From the NCBI GenBank assembly GCA_964387205.1, contig CAYLVY010000035.1, positions 1-30,359 on the forward strand: a stretch of DNA of 30,359 bases, written 5' to 3'. A model generated the notes under the pieces. That model did not search any database. It saw only the letters and a program-made list of their open reading frames with translations, and was not told where the DNA came from. This stretch comes from CAIVAT01 sp964387205. GTDB lineage: Bacteria; Bacteroidota; Bacteroidia; Bacteroidales; FEN-979. The position numbers were made by a program, and so were the translations under genes. Each line of letters opens with the position of its first letter. Positions within the stretch are counted from its first letter, which is position 1. Below, piece by piece: positions 17,504 through 26,213 of this stretch.

Positions 17504-18382
17504 ATGGCCAATTTTGAGGAACGATATTACCGGCGCCGCATTGCCACTGCGCAGATCACCATGATCATCAGCATTACGCTGGTGCTGTTCCTGCTTGGTC
17601 TTATGGGGCTTATCATGTTGCATGCGAGAAAGTTGTCGGATCATGTGCGGGAGAATATCGGTTTTTCCGTAATGCTGAAGGAGGAGGTGAAGGAGGTAAG
17701 AATCCTGGAGATTAAGAAAAAGCTTGAATTGCAACCATTCGTCCGCAGTGCAGAATATATCCCCAGGGCGAAAGCGGCCGAACGGCTCCGGAATGAACTG
17801 GGAGAGGATTTTATGGATTTTCTGGGCGAGAATCCTTTGCTTCCGGGTATCGAATTACGGATCAAAGCCCCTTATTCAAACAGGGATTCGCTGTCAGGCA
17901 TTGAATTCAACCTGATGAAAATGCCGGAGGTCAGCGAAGTGTTTTACCAAAAATCGCTGGTGGATGCCATCAACCGGAATGCGGAGCGGATCAGCCTGTT
18001 CCTGCTGGGCTTTGGAGCCATCCTGCTCTTCATCGCGATTGTGTTGATCAATAATACGATCCGGCTGTCGGTATACGCCCGGCGTTTCATGATCCGTACG
18101 ATGCAGCTGGTTGGGGCTACCGAAGGCTTTATACGCAAACCGATGGTCCGGCGAAGCATCTTTCATGGTTTGCTCAGCGCCTTTCTGGCATTGGCCATGC
18201 TGATGGTAATTCTCTGGTTTGCAGTGGAGGAGATCCCTGAATTGCCCGAAATCACCGATCCGGTTCTGCTTGCAAGCATGGTGGCCTCGCTCTTTGTCCT
18301 GGGAGCCCTGATCACCTTTATCTCGACATGGTTTGCCGTGAGGAAATACCTCCGGATCCGCACAGATCTCCTCTATACCTGA
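17504..18382 (+). CDS. ftsX: Cell division protein FtsX (ABC-transporter-like permease)
   Basis: 292-residue inner-membrane protein that with FtsE controls peptidoglycan hydrolases at the division site. The layout fits FtsX: short basic N-terminus, TM1 (about 20-43, MIISITLVLFLLGLMGLIML), an extracytoplasmic domain (about 45-155, SVMLKEEVKEVRILEIKKKL ... ELRIKAP), then TM2 near 163-185, the conserved cytoplasmic IRTMQLVGATEGFIRKPM, and TM3 and TM4 (about 215-235 and 250-280). Bacteroidota usually encode ftsE elsewhere, and it is absent here. It is followed by a DUF3098 gene and uppP, a recurrent Bacteroidota arrangement. Confidence 0.93.
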   Translation: MANFEERYYRRRIATAQITMIISITLVLFLLGLMGLIMLHARKLSDHVRENIGFSVMLKEEVKEVRILEIKKKLELQPFVRSAEYIPRAKAAERLRNELGEDFMDFLGENPLLPGIELRIKAPYSNRDSLSGIEFNLMKMPEVSEVFYQKSLVDAINRNAERISLFLLGFGAILLFIAIVLINNTIRLSVYARRFMIRTMQLVGATEGFIRKPMVRRSIFHGLLSAFLALAMLMVILWFAVEEIPELPEITDPVLLASMVASLFVLGALITFISTWFAVRKYLRIRTDLLYT

Positions 18383-18397
18383 TCTATTTAAAATCAT

Positions 18398-18405
18398 TAC
18401 CTTTG
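18398..18405 (+). promoter_or_regulatory. Bacteroidota -7 promoter element for the DUF3098-uppP-truB cluster
   Basis: A perfect TACCTTTG in the 45-nt space between ftsX and the DUF3098 gene, ending 22 nt before the ATG at 18428. It suggests the three overlapping genes downstream have their own promoter. Confidence 0.6.
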
Positions 18406-18427
18406 CCATCCTGATATACCCGAAAAC

Positions 18428-18739
18428 ATGAATCCGAAAACCAAACCCGCAGCCACCAAAGCTTCGCTTGCCACGACGAAACCATCCTCCAGGGATAGTG
18501 CTGTGAAAGTGCATAATACAGGTGAATTTGCCTTTGGCAAAGAAAATTACCGCCTGATGCTCATCGGCCTGGCCTTTATCCTGGCAGGCTTCTTACTGAT
18601 GATCGGCGGCGGCGCTGATGATCCTACCCAGTTCAGCCCTGAAATATTCAGTTTCCGAAGGATTACGCTGGCCCCGATCCTCATTTTGATCGGGTATGTC
18701 ATCGAGATCTTTGCCATCATGAAAAAGCCCAAAGACTAA
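18428..18739 (+). CDS. DUF3098 small membrane protein
   Basis: 103 residues, function unknown. A Lys/Thr/Ser/Ala-rich, presumably cytoplasmic N-terminus (about 1-38) is followed by FAFGKENYRLMLIGLAFILA and two membrane segments: about 42-60, and about 80-97 (LAPILILIGYVIEIFAIM). They are joined by a loop with GGGADDPTQFSPEIFSFRR. This is the DUF3098 pattern, typically found in Bacteroidota between ftsX and uppP. Its TAA overlaps the uppP ATG by one base. The constant neighbourhood suggests a link to division or undecaprenyl-phosphate recycling, but that is inference. Confidence 0.9.
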   Translation: MNPKTKPAATKASLATTKPSSRDSAVKVHNTGEFAFGKENYRLMLIGLAFILAGFLLMIGGGADDPTQFSPEIFSFRRITLAPILILIGYVIEIFAIMKKPKD

Positions 18740-19545
18740 TGTCGGTCCTTCAGGCCATAATTATTGCCATCGTTGAGGGGCTGACTGAGTTTCTTCCTGT
18801 TTCCTCCACCGGCCATATGGCCATTTCCGCAGCCTTGCTGGGAATCGAAAAAGACCCTTTTACCAAGCTTTTTATCGAAAATATTCAGTTTGGCACCATT
18901 ATCTCCGTTATTCTTCTTTACTGGCGGAAATTTGTCAACGTCAAATCCTGGGGCTTTTATCTCAAACTCATTGTGGCCTTTATTCCTGCCGCCATCGTGG
19001 GGATTGCCCTGAAAAGCCACATCGACCAGGTACTGGAGAAACCATTTTTCATTGCCGTCGTTCTCTTTCTGGGTGGTATCCTCCTGCTTTTCGTTGACAA
19101 ATGGTTCAAAAACACCTCCATCGACCGCGAAGAAGAGATCACCTATAAAAGCGCCTTCATTATCGGGGTGTTTCAGATATTGTCGGTGGTATTCCCCGGG
19201 TTGAGCCGCAGTGCGGCTACTATTGTCGGGGGAATGCAGCAAAAACTGACCAGAAAGATGGCTGCCGAGTTCTCCTTTTTTCTCGCCGTCCCAACCCTGG
19301 CTGGTGCCTTTGCGAAGAGCCTGTGGGATACTTATCACGACAAACCTGAAATTCTGACCGCGCACAATATTCAGATCCTGGCACTCGGAAACCTGGTTGG
19401 TTTTCTGGTCGCCATTGTGGCCATCAAAGCCTTTATCTCCTTTCTTACCCGTCACGGATTCAGGGTCTTCGGCTATTACCGTATCGTGGTCGGCCTGGTG
19501 CTGATTATCTATCTGTTAACAGGCCACGATCTGGCCGTACTTTAA
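18739..19545 (+). CDS. uppP: Undecaprenyl-diphosphatase
   Basis: 268-residue integral membrane enzyme (UppP/BacA family) that dephosphorylates undecaprenyl diphosphate to regenerate the lipid carrier for peptidoglycan and other surface polymers. Diagnostic motifs are EGLTEFLPVSSTGHM near residue 14 and FPGLSRSAATIVGGM near residue 154, both catalytic, plus AEFSFFLAVPTL. Several hydrophobic helices fill the remainder. One-base overlaps with the genes on both sides (TAATG) point to a translationally coupled unit. Confidence 0.96.
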   Translation: MSVLQAIIIAIVEGLTEFLPVSSTGHMAISAALLGIEKDPFTKLFIENIQFGTIISVILLYWRKFVNVKSWGFYLKLIVAFIPAAIVGIALKSHIDQVLEKPFFIAVVLFLGGILLLFVDKWFKNTSIDREEEITYKSAFIIGVFQILSVVFPGLSRSAATIVGGMQQKLTRKMAAEFSFFLAVPTLAGAFAKSLWDTYHDKPEILTAHNIQILALGNLVGFLVAIVAIKAFISFLTRHGFRVFGYYRIVVGLVLIIYLLTGHDLAVL

Positions 19546-20243
19546 TGGAATTCCATTTTGAACAGGGAGAGATGCTGCTGGTCAGGAAGCCCTACCGCTG
19601 GACCTCTTTTGATGTGGTCGGAAAAGTCCGTTCCCTGCTCCGGAAAAATACCGGTCTTAAAAAGATCAGGATCGGCCACGCCGGAACATTGGACCCGCTG
19701 GCCACCGGTTTGCTGATCCTTTGTACAGGGAAATTTACCAAAAAAATTGAAGAATTTCAGGAACTGGAAAAAGAGTATACCGGCACCTTTTGCTTTGGTT
19801 CCACTACCCCTTCCTTTGATCTTGAAACCGAAACCGACTGGCAGTTTAAGGGCCCGCTTCCCGATGAGGGACAAATCAGGGAGGCCTTCCGGAAATTTAC
19901 AGGGATACTGGAGCAGGTTCCCCCTCAGTTCTCCGCGATCAAAGTGGATGGTAAGCGGGCATACCGGTCTGCAAGAAAAAATATCCCTGTTGAGATCACT
20001 CCCCGCAGGATTGTGATCAGCGCTTTTGACCTGACCCGTGTCGAACTGCCTGAAGCCGGCTTTCGGGTAGCATGCAGTAAGGGAACCTATATCAGGGCCC
20101 TGGCCCGGGATGTGGGACATATTCTGGGATGCGGGGCCCACCTCACCTCCCTCTGCCGGACCCGGATTGGCCCCTATCGGTTAGAGGAGGCGATGGAACT
20201 GGAACAACTGGAAAAAATTCTCATATATGAAAACCCACAATAA
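19545..20243 (+). CDS. truB: tRNA pseudouridine(55) synthase
   Basis: 232-residue enzyme converting U55 in the T-loop of tRNAs to pseudouridine; cytoplasmic. The catalytic motif GHAGTLDPLATGLL contains the active-site Asp, and other TruB hallmarks follow: KPYRWTSFDVVGKVR at the N-terminus, YTGTFCFGSTTPSFD, QVPPQFSAIKVDGKRAY and SKGTYIRALARDVG. It has the short C-terminus common in this phylum. It starts at an ATG sharing one base with the uppP stop, and its last 17 bases overlap the most upstream start of the next gene. Confidence 0.96.
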   Translation: MEFHFEQGEMLLVRKPYRWTSFDVVGKVRSLLRKNTGLKKIRIGHAGTLDPLATGLLILCTGKFTKKIEEFQELEKEYTGTFCFGSTTPSFDLETETDWQFKGPLPDEGQIREAFRKFTGILEQVPPQFSAIKVDGKRAYRSARKNIPVEITPRRIVISAFDLTRVELPEAGFRVACSKGTYIRALARDVGHILGCGAHLTSLCRTRIGPYRLEEAMELEQLEKILIYENPQ

Positions 20244-22980
20244 AGTGACCTGCATGATAAAAAGGCTCTGGCCTGCAATTTTTTTTCCGGCTATCGTAAT
20301 GATAGTGTATTCCGATAGTCAAATCGTGAATGAACGCTTGACGTTCGAGCAGATGTTCCTCTCCTTCGGACAACAGGTGCCGGTGGCGGAAAAGGCCGGT
20401 ACAAAAAAGGAAAAATCTCCAGATCAGCCTGATATTGCTGCATTTCATGATTTTTTGATGACTTTCGATCCCGCTACCGGAACTGTTCCGCGGGAACGTT
20501 TACGGATTGCCAACGAACAGGCCCGCAAATTGAAGGATTCCGGTTTACGTTCCATGGTGTGGTACAGTCATGAAGCCGATATGGGCGGACGAACCAGGAC
20601 GATCATGTATGACCCGAATGATCCGACCTCGAAGAAAGTGTGGGCCGGAGGCGTTACCGGCGGTCTCTGGTACAATACCAACATCACCAATGCCGCCAGC
20701 CCCTGGGTACCGGTGAGCGACTTCTGGAGTAATCTTGCCATTCGTTGCCTGGCTTATGATCCGCAAAACCCGCAAACTTTTTATGTCGGGACCGGGGAGG
20801 CAGAGACTGCCATGCAAACATACAGGGAAAGCTCCGGTCTGGGTTTTGGTATCGGACGAAGTGATGACGGAGGGGAGACCTGGTACCATATTCCTGGCAC
20901 TGAACAGTTTGCCTATGTAACAGATATAGTGGTCCGGATCGAAAACGGTCTCAGTGTGCTCTACGCCGGGGTCGCTTCAGGTCTGTATATGGGGAGCCAG
21001 CATCAGAGCCAGCCCGGCGATGGCCTATTTCGTTCTGCCGACCATGGATCAACCTGGCAACAGGTTTTACCGCTCATTCCCGGGACCAGTGTGTCCTATT
21101 GTGTCAGCGATATTGCACTCGGAGCCGATAACCGTCTTTATGTCGGAACCCGGCCTAACCTTGAAGGAGCCGGCGCCGCCATCATACTCTGGTCCGATAA
21201 CGGAACAGACTGGAACGTAAACCAGCAATATCAGGCAGAAATTCTCACTACCCCGGGACGGAATATTCCCGGCAGGGTTGTCCTGGGCACTTCCCCAGCC
21301 GATTCAATGGTGGTGTATGCCTTGATTGCCAGTGGTTATATAAACCCCGAAAATGGGTTCCGGTACTTCAACTGCTATCATATTCTCCGTTCCGGGGATA
21401 AGGGAGAAACATGGGTCAAAAAAGCCCTACCTACCAATCTTATGTATTCCGAAAACTTTGCTACCATTGCCTGGCATGCACTTGCCCTGGGGGTAGATCC
21501 AAACAATGCCGATTGGTTATATATCGGCGGACTGGACTTGCATAAATCGTTCAACGGTGGAAATAACTGGTTGAATATCAGTAATTGGACGGGAATGTAT
21601 TCCGGAGGTGGCACCGACTATGTCCATGCCGATCAACACGCGATCATCTTTAAACCCGGATCATCGAATGAGCTTCTTTTCGGAAGCGACGGCGGGGTTT
21701 TCTACACCAACCAGGGCACTTATGCTGTTCCTGTTTTTGAAGAGCACAACAAAGGGTTCAACACCCTGCAGGTCTATACCTGCGCCTTACATCCCCAGGC
21801 AGGGTTTAACCAGTTCTACGGTGGATTGCAGGATAACGGGAGCCTTTATCAGGTTGGGTTGGGAGAGCCTTTGACCATCCAAAATATGGTGACCGGAGGA
21901 GATGGCGCTTACTGTTTTATTGATAAATCCGATCCCGATATAGCCATTACCTCCATTTATTATAACCAGTATATTGTATTTGATGAAGGGAATTATATCA
22001 ACTCCCTGAGCCAATGGTCGAGCGGCACTTTTGTCAGTCCTGCCGACCTTGATTACCGTAATCAGATACTCTATTGTAACGCTGTGGATTATATTGGCAC
22101 CCATGAAGATCAATTGTTAAGAATCCATAATCCGACCTTTGGCGCCACCGGGAATTTTTTCAGCCTTCATACCGGGAGCCAGGTTCCATTTACCGTTGTC
22201 AGGTCTTCGCCGCATTCCCCCGCAGGATCGACTACTTTGTTTGTCGGATCTGCCTCGGGGCGTCTTTTCAGGGTCGCAGGGGCCAATACCCCGGACCCTG
22301 CGGTCCAGGAGATCGGCAGTTCCGCTTTTCCTGCCGCATCACTCTCCGCCATTGCAGTGGGGTCTTCCGAAGATACACTGGTGGTAACTTTTTCCAATTA
22401 CGGGGTGCCATCGGTTTGGGTCACCGCCGATGGTGGGGAGAACTGGACAAACGCAGAGGGCAATTTGCCCGATATGCCGGTCAGATGGGTAGTGCTTCAT
22501 CCGCAAAACGACCGTCAGGCAATGATTGCCACTGAGTCAGGTGTCTGGGAATGTACCGACCTGTTCCACCCGATGGTGGTATGGTTTCCGGTTAATGCAG
22601 GAATGGGCAACGTAAGAACCGATATGCTGGATGTCCGTACATCTGACCATACCGTATTGGCTGCCACGCATGGCAGGGGTTTTTTCACCCTGACCTGGGA
22701 TGTTGCCACCGGAGTGAACCAGGTTAAAACTGAATTACTGGCCGGGCCAAATCCCACAGATGGGATTTATCGTTTCCGCCTGCCTTCGGGAGAAACCACA
22801 CCGGTCGCCGTTACTGTAACCACGCTTGACGGACGGGCCATCCTTCACCAAATGGTTCAGTCTGACGGATCTGGCCGGTATCAGATTGACCTTTCCGGCC
22901 AACCCGACGGGGTCTGTCTGGTTTCCCTGACCCGCGGCAGCCAGGTGGTTTGCGCAGAAAAGATAGTCATTCGCAAATAG
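20227..22980 (+). CDS. Secreted BNR/Asp-box repeat (sortilin-like propeller) protein with T9SS sorting domain
   Basis: 917 residues. A signal peptide (KRLWPAIFFPAIVMIVYSDS) precedes a beta-propeller region with at least six Asp-box-type motifs: SDDGGETWYHIPG (about 211), ADHGSTWQQ (270), SDNGTDWN (322), SGDKGETWVK (389), FNGGNNWLN (442) and ADGGENWTN (734). A type A T9SS sorting domain ends the protein (about 830-917: LLAGPNPTDGIYRFRLP...QPDGVCLVSL). Such proteins are often called glycosyl hydrolases, but no sialidase catalytic set is evident, so I do not assign an activity. An AT-rich leader favours the ATG at 20227 (17-nt overlap with truB); 20254 is the alternative start. Confidence 0.87.
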   Translation: MKTHNKVTCMIKRLWPAIFFPAIVMIVYSDSQIVNERLTFEQMFLSFGQQVPVAEKAGTKKEKSPDQPDIAAFHDFLMTFDPATGTVPRERLRIANEQARKLKDSGLRSMVWYSHEADMGGRTRTIMYDPNDPTSKKVWAGGVTGGLWYNTNITNAASPWVPVSDFWSNLAIRCLAYDPQNPQTFYVGTGEAETAMQTYRESSGLGFGIGRSDDGGETWYHIPGTEQFAYVTDIVVRIENGLSVLYAGVASGLYMGSQHQSQPGDGLFRSADHGSTWQQVLPLIPGTSVSYCVSDIALGADNRLYVGTRPNLEGAGAAIILWSDNGTDWNVNQQYQAEILTTPGRNIPGRVVLGTSPADSMVVYALIASGYINPENGFRYFNCYHILRSGDKGETWVKKALPTNLMYSENFATIAWHALALGVDPNNADWLYIGGLDLHKSFNGGNNWLNISNWTGMYSGGGTDYVHADQHAIIFKPGSSNELLFGSDGGVFYTNQGTYAVPVFEEHNKGFNTLQVYTCALHPQAGFNQFYGGLQDNGSLYQVGLGEPLTIQNMVTGGDGAYCFIDKSDPDIAITSIYYNQYIVFDEGNYINSLSQWSSGTFVSPADLDYRNQILYCNAVDYIGTHEDQLLRIHNPTFGATGNFFSLHTGSQVPFTVVRSSPHSPAGSTTLFVGSASGRLFRVAGANTPDPAVQEIGSSAFPAASLSAIAVGSSEDTLVVTFSNYGVPSVWVTADGGENWTNAEGNLPDMPVRWVVLHPQNDRQAMIATESGVWECTDLFHPMVVWFPVNAGMGNVRTDMLDVRTSDHTVLAATHGRGFFTLTWDVATGVNQVKTELLAGPNPTDGIYRFRLPSGETTPVAVTVTTLDGRAILHQMVQSDGSGRYQIDLSGQPDGVCLVSLTRGSQVVCAEKIVIRK

Positions 22981-23002
22981 TGAATCATCAGCACAATCTG
23001 TT

Positions 23003-23452
23003 ATGCCATATCCGCTCTTTTCGCCGGAGTATTATATGAATGAAGCAATCCGGGAGGCTCAGAAAGCTATGGAGAAAAATGAGGTCCCGGTTGGTGCGAT
23101 CATTGTCTGCAACCGTACAATCATAGCCCGGGCACACAATCTGACCGAAACATTACGGGATGTTACCGCACATGCTGAAATGCAGGCCTTTACTGCCGCT
23201 GCTGACTATCTTGGGGGTAAGTACCTGAAAGATTGTACACTGTTCGTAACCCTAGAACCTTGCGTGATGTGCGCCGGCGCTGCGTTTTGGGCCCAGTTGG
23301 GAGGAATTATTTTTGGAGCAGAAGATGATAAAAGGGGTTTCAGGCAGGTAGGGCACCCGCTTCTTCATCCTAAAACCGTCGTTGCTTCAGGAGTGCTTGA
23401 GCGCGAATGCCGGCAAATGATTGGCGACTTTTTCAGGAAACACAGGCACTGA
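23003..23452 (+). CDS. tadA: tRNA-specific adenosine(34) deaminase
   Basis: 149-residue zinc-dependent deaminase that converts A34 to inosine in the tRNA anticodon wobble position. The zinc and catalytic residues are in HAEMQA (His ligand and catalytic Glu) and PCVMCAGA (two Cys ligands). NEVPVGAIIV and GAEDDKRGF are typical of TadA. It lies 22 nt after the BNR gene. The start at 23003 (MPYPLFSPEYYMNEAIREA) matches family N-termini; a second in-frame ATG 11 codons later is possible. Guanine deaminases share the zinc motif but differ in flanking sequence. Confidence 0.93.
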   Translation: MPYPLFSPEYYMNEAIREAQKAMEKNEVPVGAIIVCNRTIIARAHNLTETLRDVTAHAEMQAFTAAADYLGGKYLKDCTLFVTLEPCVMCAGAAFWAQLGGIIFGAEDDKRGFRQVGHPLLHPKTVVASGVLERECRQMIGDFFRKHRH

Positions 23453-23540
23453 GATGCTCTCTTTTTTTGAATATCAGATGTCCGGGTCGCCTGAGCCATA
23501 TTTATTTTACCATGATAGGTAATATTTAAGAAATATGTCT

Positions 23541-23548
23541 TATCTTTG
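23541..23548 (+). promoter_or_regulatory. Bacteroidota -7 promoter element for the response regulator
   Basis: TATCTTTG matches TAnnTTTG and ends only 5 nt before the ATG at 23554, so the transcript could be almost leaderless. Confidence 0.5.
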
Positions 23549-23553
23549 CCAAT

Positions 23554-24252
23554 ATGAGTTCCCAACAAGCCCTTAAAGTTATAATTTTTGAAGATGAAAT
23601 CCTGCTGGCGAATGACCTGAGGATGCAGATCGAGCCATATGGATTTAAAGTGCTCTCCATTTTCCGCAAAGCAGAGGAGGGTTTGACTTGGCTTGAAGAT
23701 CAAACGCGTGAAGGAGCGGTTTTCGATGTTGTGCTGATGGATATTACCCTTGCCGGCAAGATGAATGGGATTGAGGCGGCAGGCCTGATCATGCAAAACT
23801 TTGGCTGTGCCATAGTTTTCATCACGGGGATGAGCCAGTTGAATGTCTTCGATGAAGCATTTTCAGCCAGGCCACATGCATTTCTTGTTAAGCCATTCGA
23901 TTTGAACCAGACGATCGTCAGTATCAGGTTAGCAGTTTATCAGAACAGGCTTGAAAAGGAACTGATTCGTCATCAGTCAGACCTGGAGGAGATCATCAGG
24001 GAGCGTACGCTGGAACTGGTGGAGGCCCGGATCAATACCGAAAATGCCATCCGGCAGAGAAATGCGATCCTGCGCAGCGTGCTAACCCAATTGGAAGAAC
24101 CGGTGAAAGGCATTGAAAAAGAGTTGGCAGCACTCAGGGAATCATCCGGAAACTATGCTGAAAAGAACCCGTCTATTGTGTCCATTGATCAATATATCTC
24201 CAGAATGGAAGATCTTTTCAGACTTATACCAGCCGCTAACGGTATTCCATAA
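23554..24252 (+). CDS. Response regulator: receiver domain plus coiled coil and DHp-like C-terminal region
   Basis: 232 residues. Residues 1-125 are a receiver domain with acidic pair E13/D14 (IIFEDE), phospho-acceptor D63 (LMDITLAGKMNGIEA), switch T91 (VFITGMS) and K113 (LVKPFD). A coiled coil follows (about 128-168), then a two-helix segment (about 168-226) resembling a histidine-kinase DHp domain (NAILRSVLTQLEEPVKGI) with Thr178 where the phospho-accepting His would be, and with no ATPase domain after it. No DNA-binding output domain is visible. No kinase is adjacent; the partial kinase at the right edge is over 5 kb away. It converges with the nuclease gene (12 nt between stops). Confidence 0.85.
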   Translation: MSSQQALKVIIFEDEILLANDLRMQIEPYGFKVLSIFRKAEEGLTWLEDQTREGAVFDVVLMDITLAGKMNGIEAAGLIMQNFGCAIVFITGMSQLNVFDEAFSARPHAFLVKPFDLNQTIVSIRLAVYQNRLEKELIRHQSDLEEIIRERTLELVEARINTENAIRQRNAILRSVLTQLEEPVKGIEKELAALRESSGNYAEKNPSIVSIDQYISRMEDLFRLIPAANGIP

Positions 24253-24264
24253 ATCTGCTGAATT

Positions 24265-26212
24265 TCAGGGCAATATTATCAGATCAGTATTTACCGTAAG
24301 TTGAATTCCTTCAGGAATGGTCAGGGTTTCTCCGGCTGCAACCGTCATGGTTTCCACAGTGGCGGTTTGAGTCAGGATCGTATGGGGATCAATGGTAATA
24401 TTCCATGATGGCGTGGGAAGTGCGGCGGCGCTTCGGGCCCAGTTCGTGTTATAGCCGGCCAGGCTGAGCAGCGCCCCTGACGAACATTGCTGGATCAGGT
24501 TGAAGTATCCATTGGGTTCAGGAAAGGTCAGAGCCGTCAGGTGAGGTACCAGCCCCAAAGGCAGATATGATGTATTGGAAGAGGCCGATCCGGAAGTGAG
24601 CCATGCCGCATTACCGCTCTGAACGCCAAACAATACCACCTGATCGACACCCCAGGTGCCCTGAAAAGCAAATACCTGATCGCCTGAAACCGAAAGGAGA
24701 AAGTTACCCGGAGTAGCTGAACTCCAACCGGTTCCGGAAATATTCATACCATTTTGCCAGGAGATGATCGTTCCGGCAGGGATTACGGAAGGAGCCGTGT
24801 AGGTGAGAAATCCCTCCCCGGTCCTGACACTGGCAGGACTCATGAATCCATTATCAGTAAAACGTATGATCGTCCCCGCTGATAATTGCCGGAAGGTGAT
24901 AAATGAGATCCGGTCCGGATCAGTGGCTCCGGCTTCAATAATGGCCATATCCCCGGGCTGTAAGGTGTTGACACCCGGGGTGGTAAGCGCTGTATCAGAA
25001 GGGATGACGCCATTGGTTTTATAATCGATCTGGGTACCGGAATTGGTATAGGGGAAAATTCTGAAATAATACAAAGTATTGGCTGACAGGCCGGTAATGT
25101 CTATGGTTTGAACCCCGCTGCTGACATTTTTATCCAGTGTACCATCCGGAACAGGTTCACCATCGGAAGGATTGACAATAGATCCGTATCCTGCTGTTCC
25201 GCCCCTGACAAGATAACCATCCGGCAGAACTGCACCGGTGGCATCCGTCCAGGTAAACCGGACGGTATTGTAGGGCGGATTTCCGGTAAAAGCTATGAAA
25301 CCAGTAACATGTGCTGTGGGCTCCGGTTTGGGACCGGATGGTTGCCACACGGCTGATACATATTCAGGGTGGTCAATGAAAGGATTACGGTTCAGTTGCA
25401 GTTTGTAGATGGAATCGTTTCGTGCAACCTCTTTGGCCGAAACAGGATCCTGCGTGTGCCATGCGATGAGGAGGCTGAGGTACCACGCTTCAAAAGCCGG
25501 ATAAGATGTGCCATCGAGCACGGCATCGGCGTTGGGGTCATTGTCCTGCCAGGAATTGATTACATTCTGATAGCGGGTCGCCATGTAAAAATAGGCACGG
25601 GCAAAATCACCCTTATAGGCATCAATGGGCTCAAAAACGGTCCCGTAATATCCCGGTGTGGCACAAGTTCCCTTTTTGCTGCCATTCAGGGAGATAAAAG
25701 AGGCTGAANNNNNNNNNNGCATAAGGGTAATTACTGTGCATATTGTTTACATACTGATCCGCCGGAACAATGTGGAAGAGATCGGTATTCATCGGCGCCA
25801 CATCGTTAAACCAACTCTTGGGAAAAGAATGCTCCCTGCTGTAGCAATCGCCTTCTGTTCCCCCTCCGCCGGATCCGCATTGATCCGATCCGGGCCAGTA
25901 TACATAAGGCGGGGTGCTTCCCGGTACATCACTGTACATGTCCCAGATGCTGCCGTTGGCTTTCAGGTCGGTGGAATAAAAAGCATTCCAGACACCGGGG
26001 GTATAATTGATCACATTATGCCCCTTGATGATATTGAACAGTGCAATCTGCAATGTCGCTCCGGTTTTCCCGGCAGCCGTGGCATAGTAGCCGGCCGGGA
26101 CCTGAGACCACACAGAACTGACAGGCAACAGAAAAAGGAACATACATGCAACCGTTACCACCGAAGTGGTAAAAAGAGTCGATTGCCGGATTTTTGGTAG
26201 TTTTTTCAGCAC
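24265..26212 (-). CDS. Secreted endonuclease I-family nuclease with C-terminal FN3 and lamin-tail-like regions (interrupted by a 10-N gap)
   Basis: About 648 residues if the gap hides 9 bases. A signal peptide (VACMFLFLLPVSSVWS) precedes an EndoI/NucM catalytic domain: CYSREHSFPKSWF (catalytic His region), NTDLFHIVPADQYVNNMHSN (metal-site Asn and His), and after the gap SASFISLNGS and FEPIDAYKGDFARAYFYMATRY. This family cuts DNA or RNA non-specifically outside the cell. An FN3-like domain (TIDITGLSANTLYYFRIFPY) follows. Next is a lamin-tail-like domain (GDMAIIEAGATDPDRISFI...GTIIRFTDNGF), then a short beta module ending LTVNTDLIILP. No T9SS sorting domain is present. I chose the GTG at 26212; the further in-frame TTG at 26236 is part of the promoter TATCTTTG. 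Confidence 0.88.
25710..25719. other. assembly gap (10 N) inside the nuclease gene
   Basis: Ten Ns between codons for HSNYPYA and SASFISLNGS. The two sides are in different frames as written; alignment to the EndoI-family pattern suggests about 9 missing bases. Confidence 0.88.
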
Positions 26213-26213
26213 G

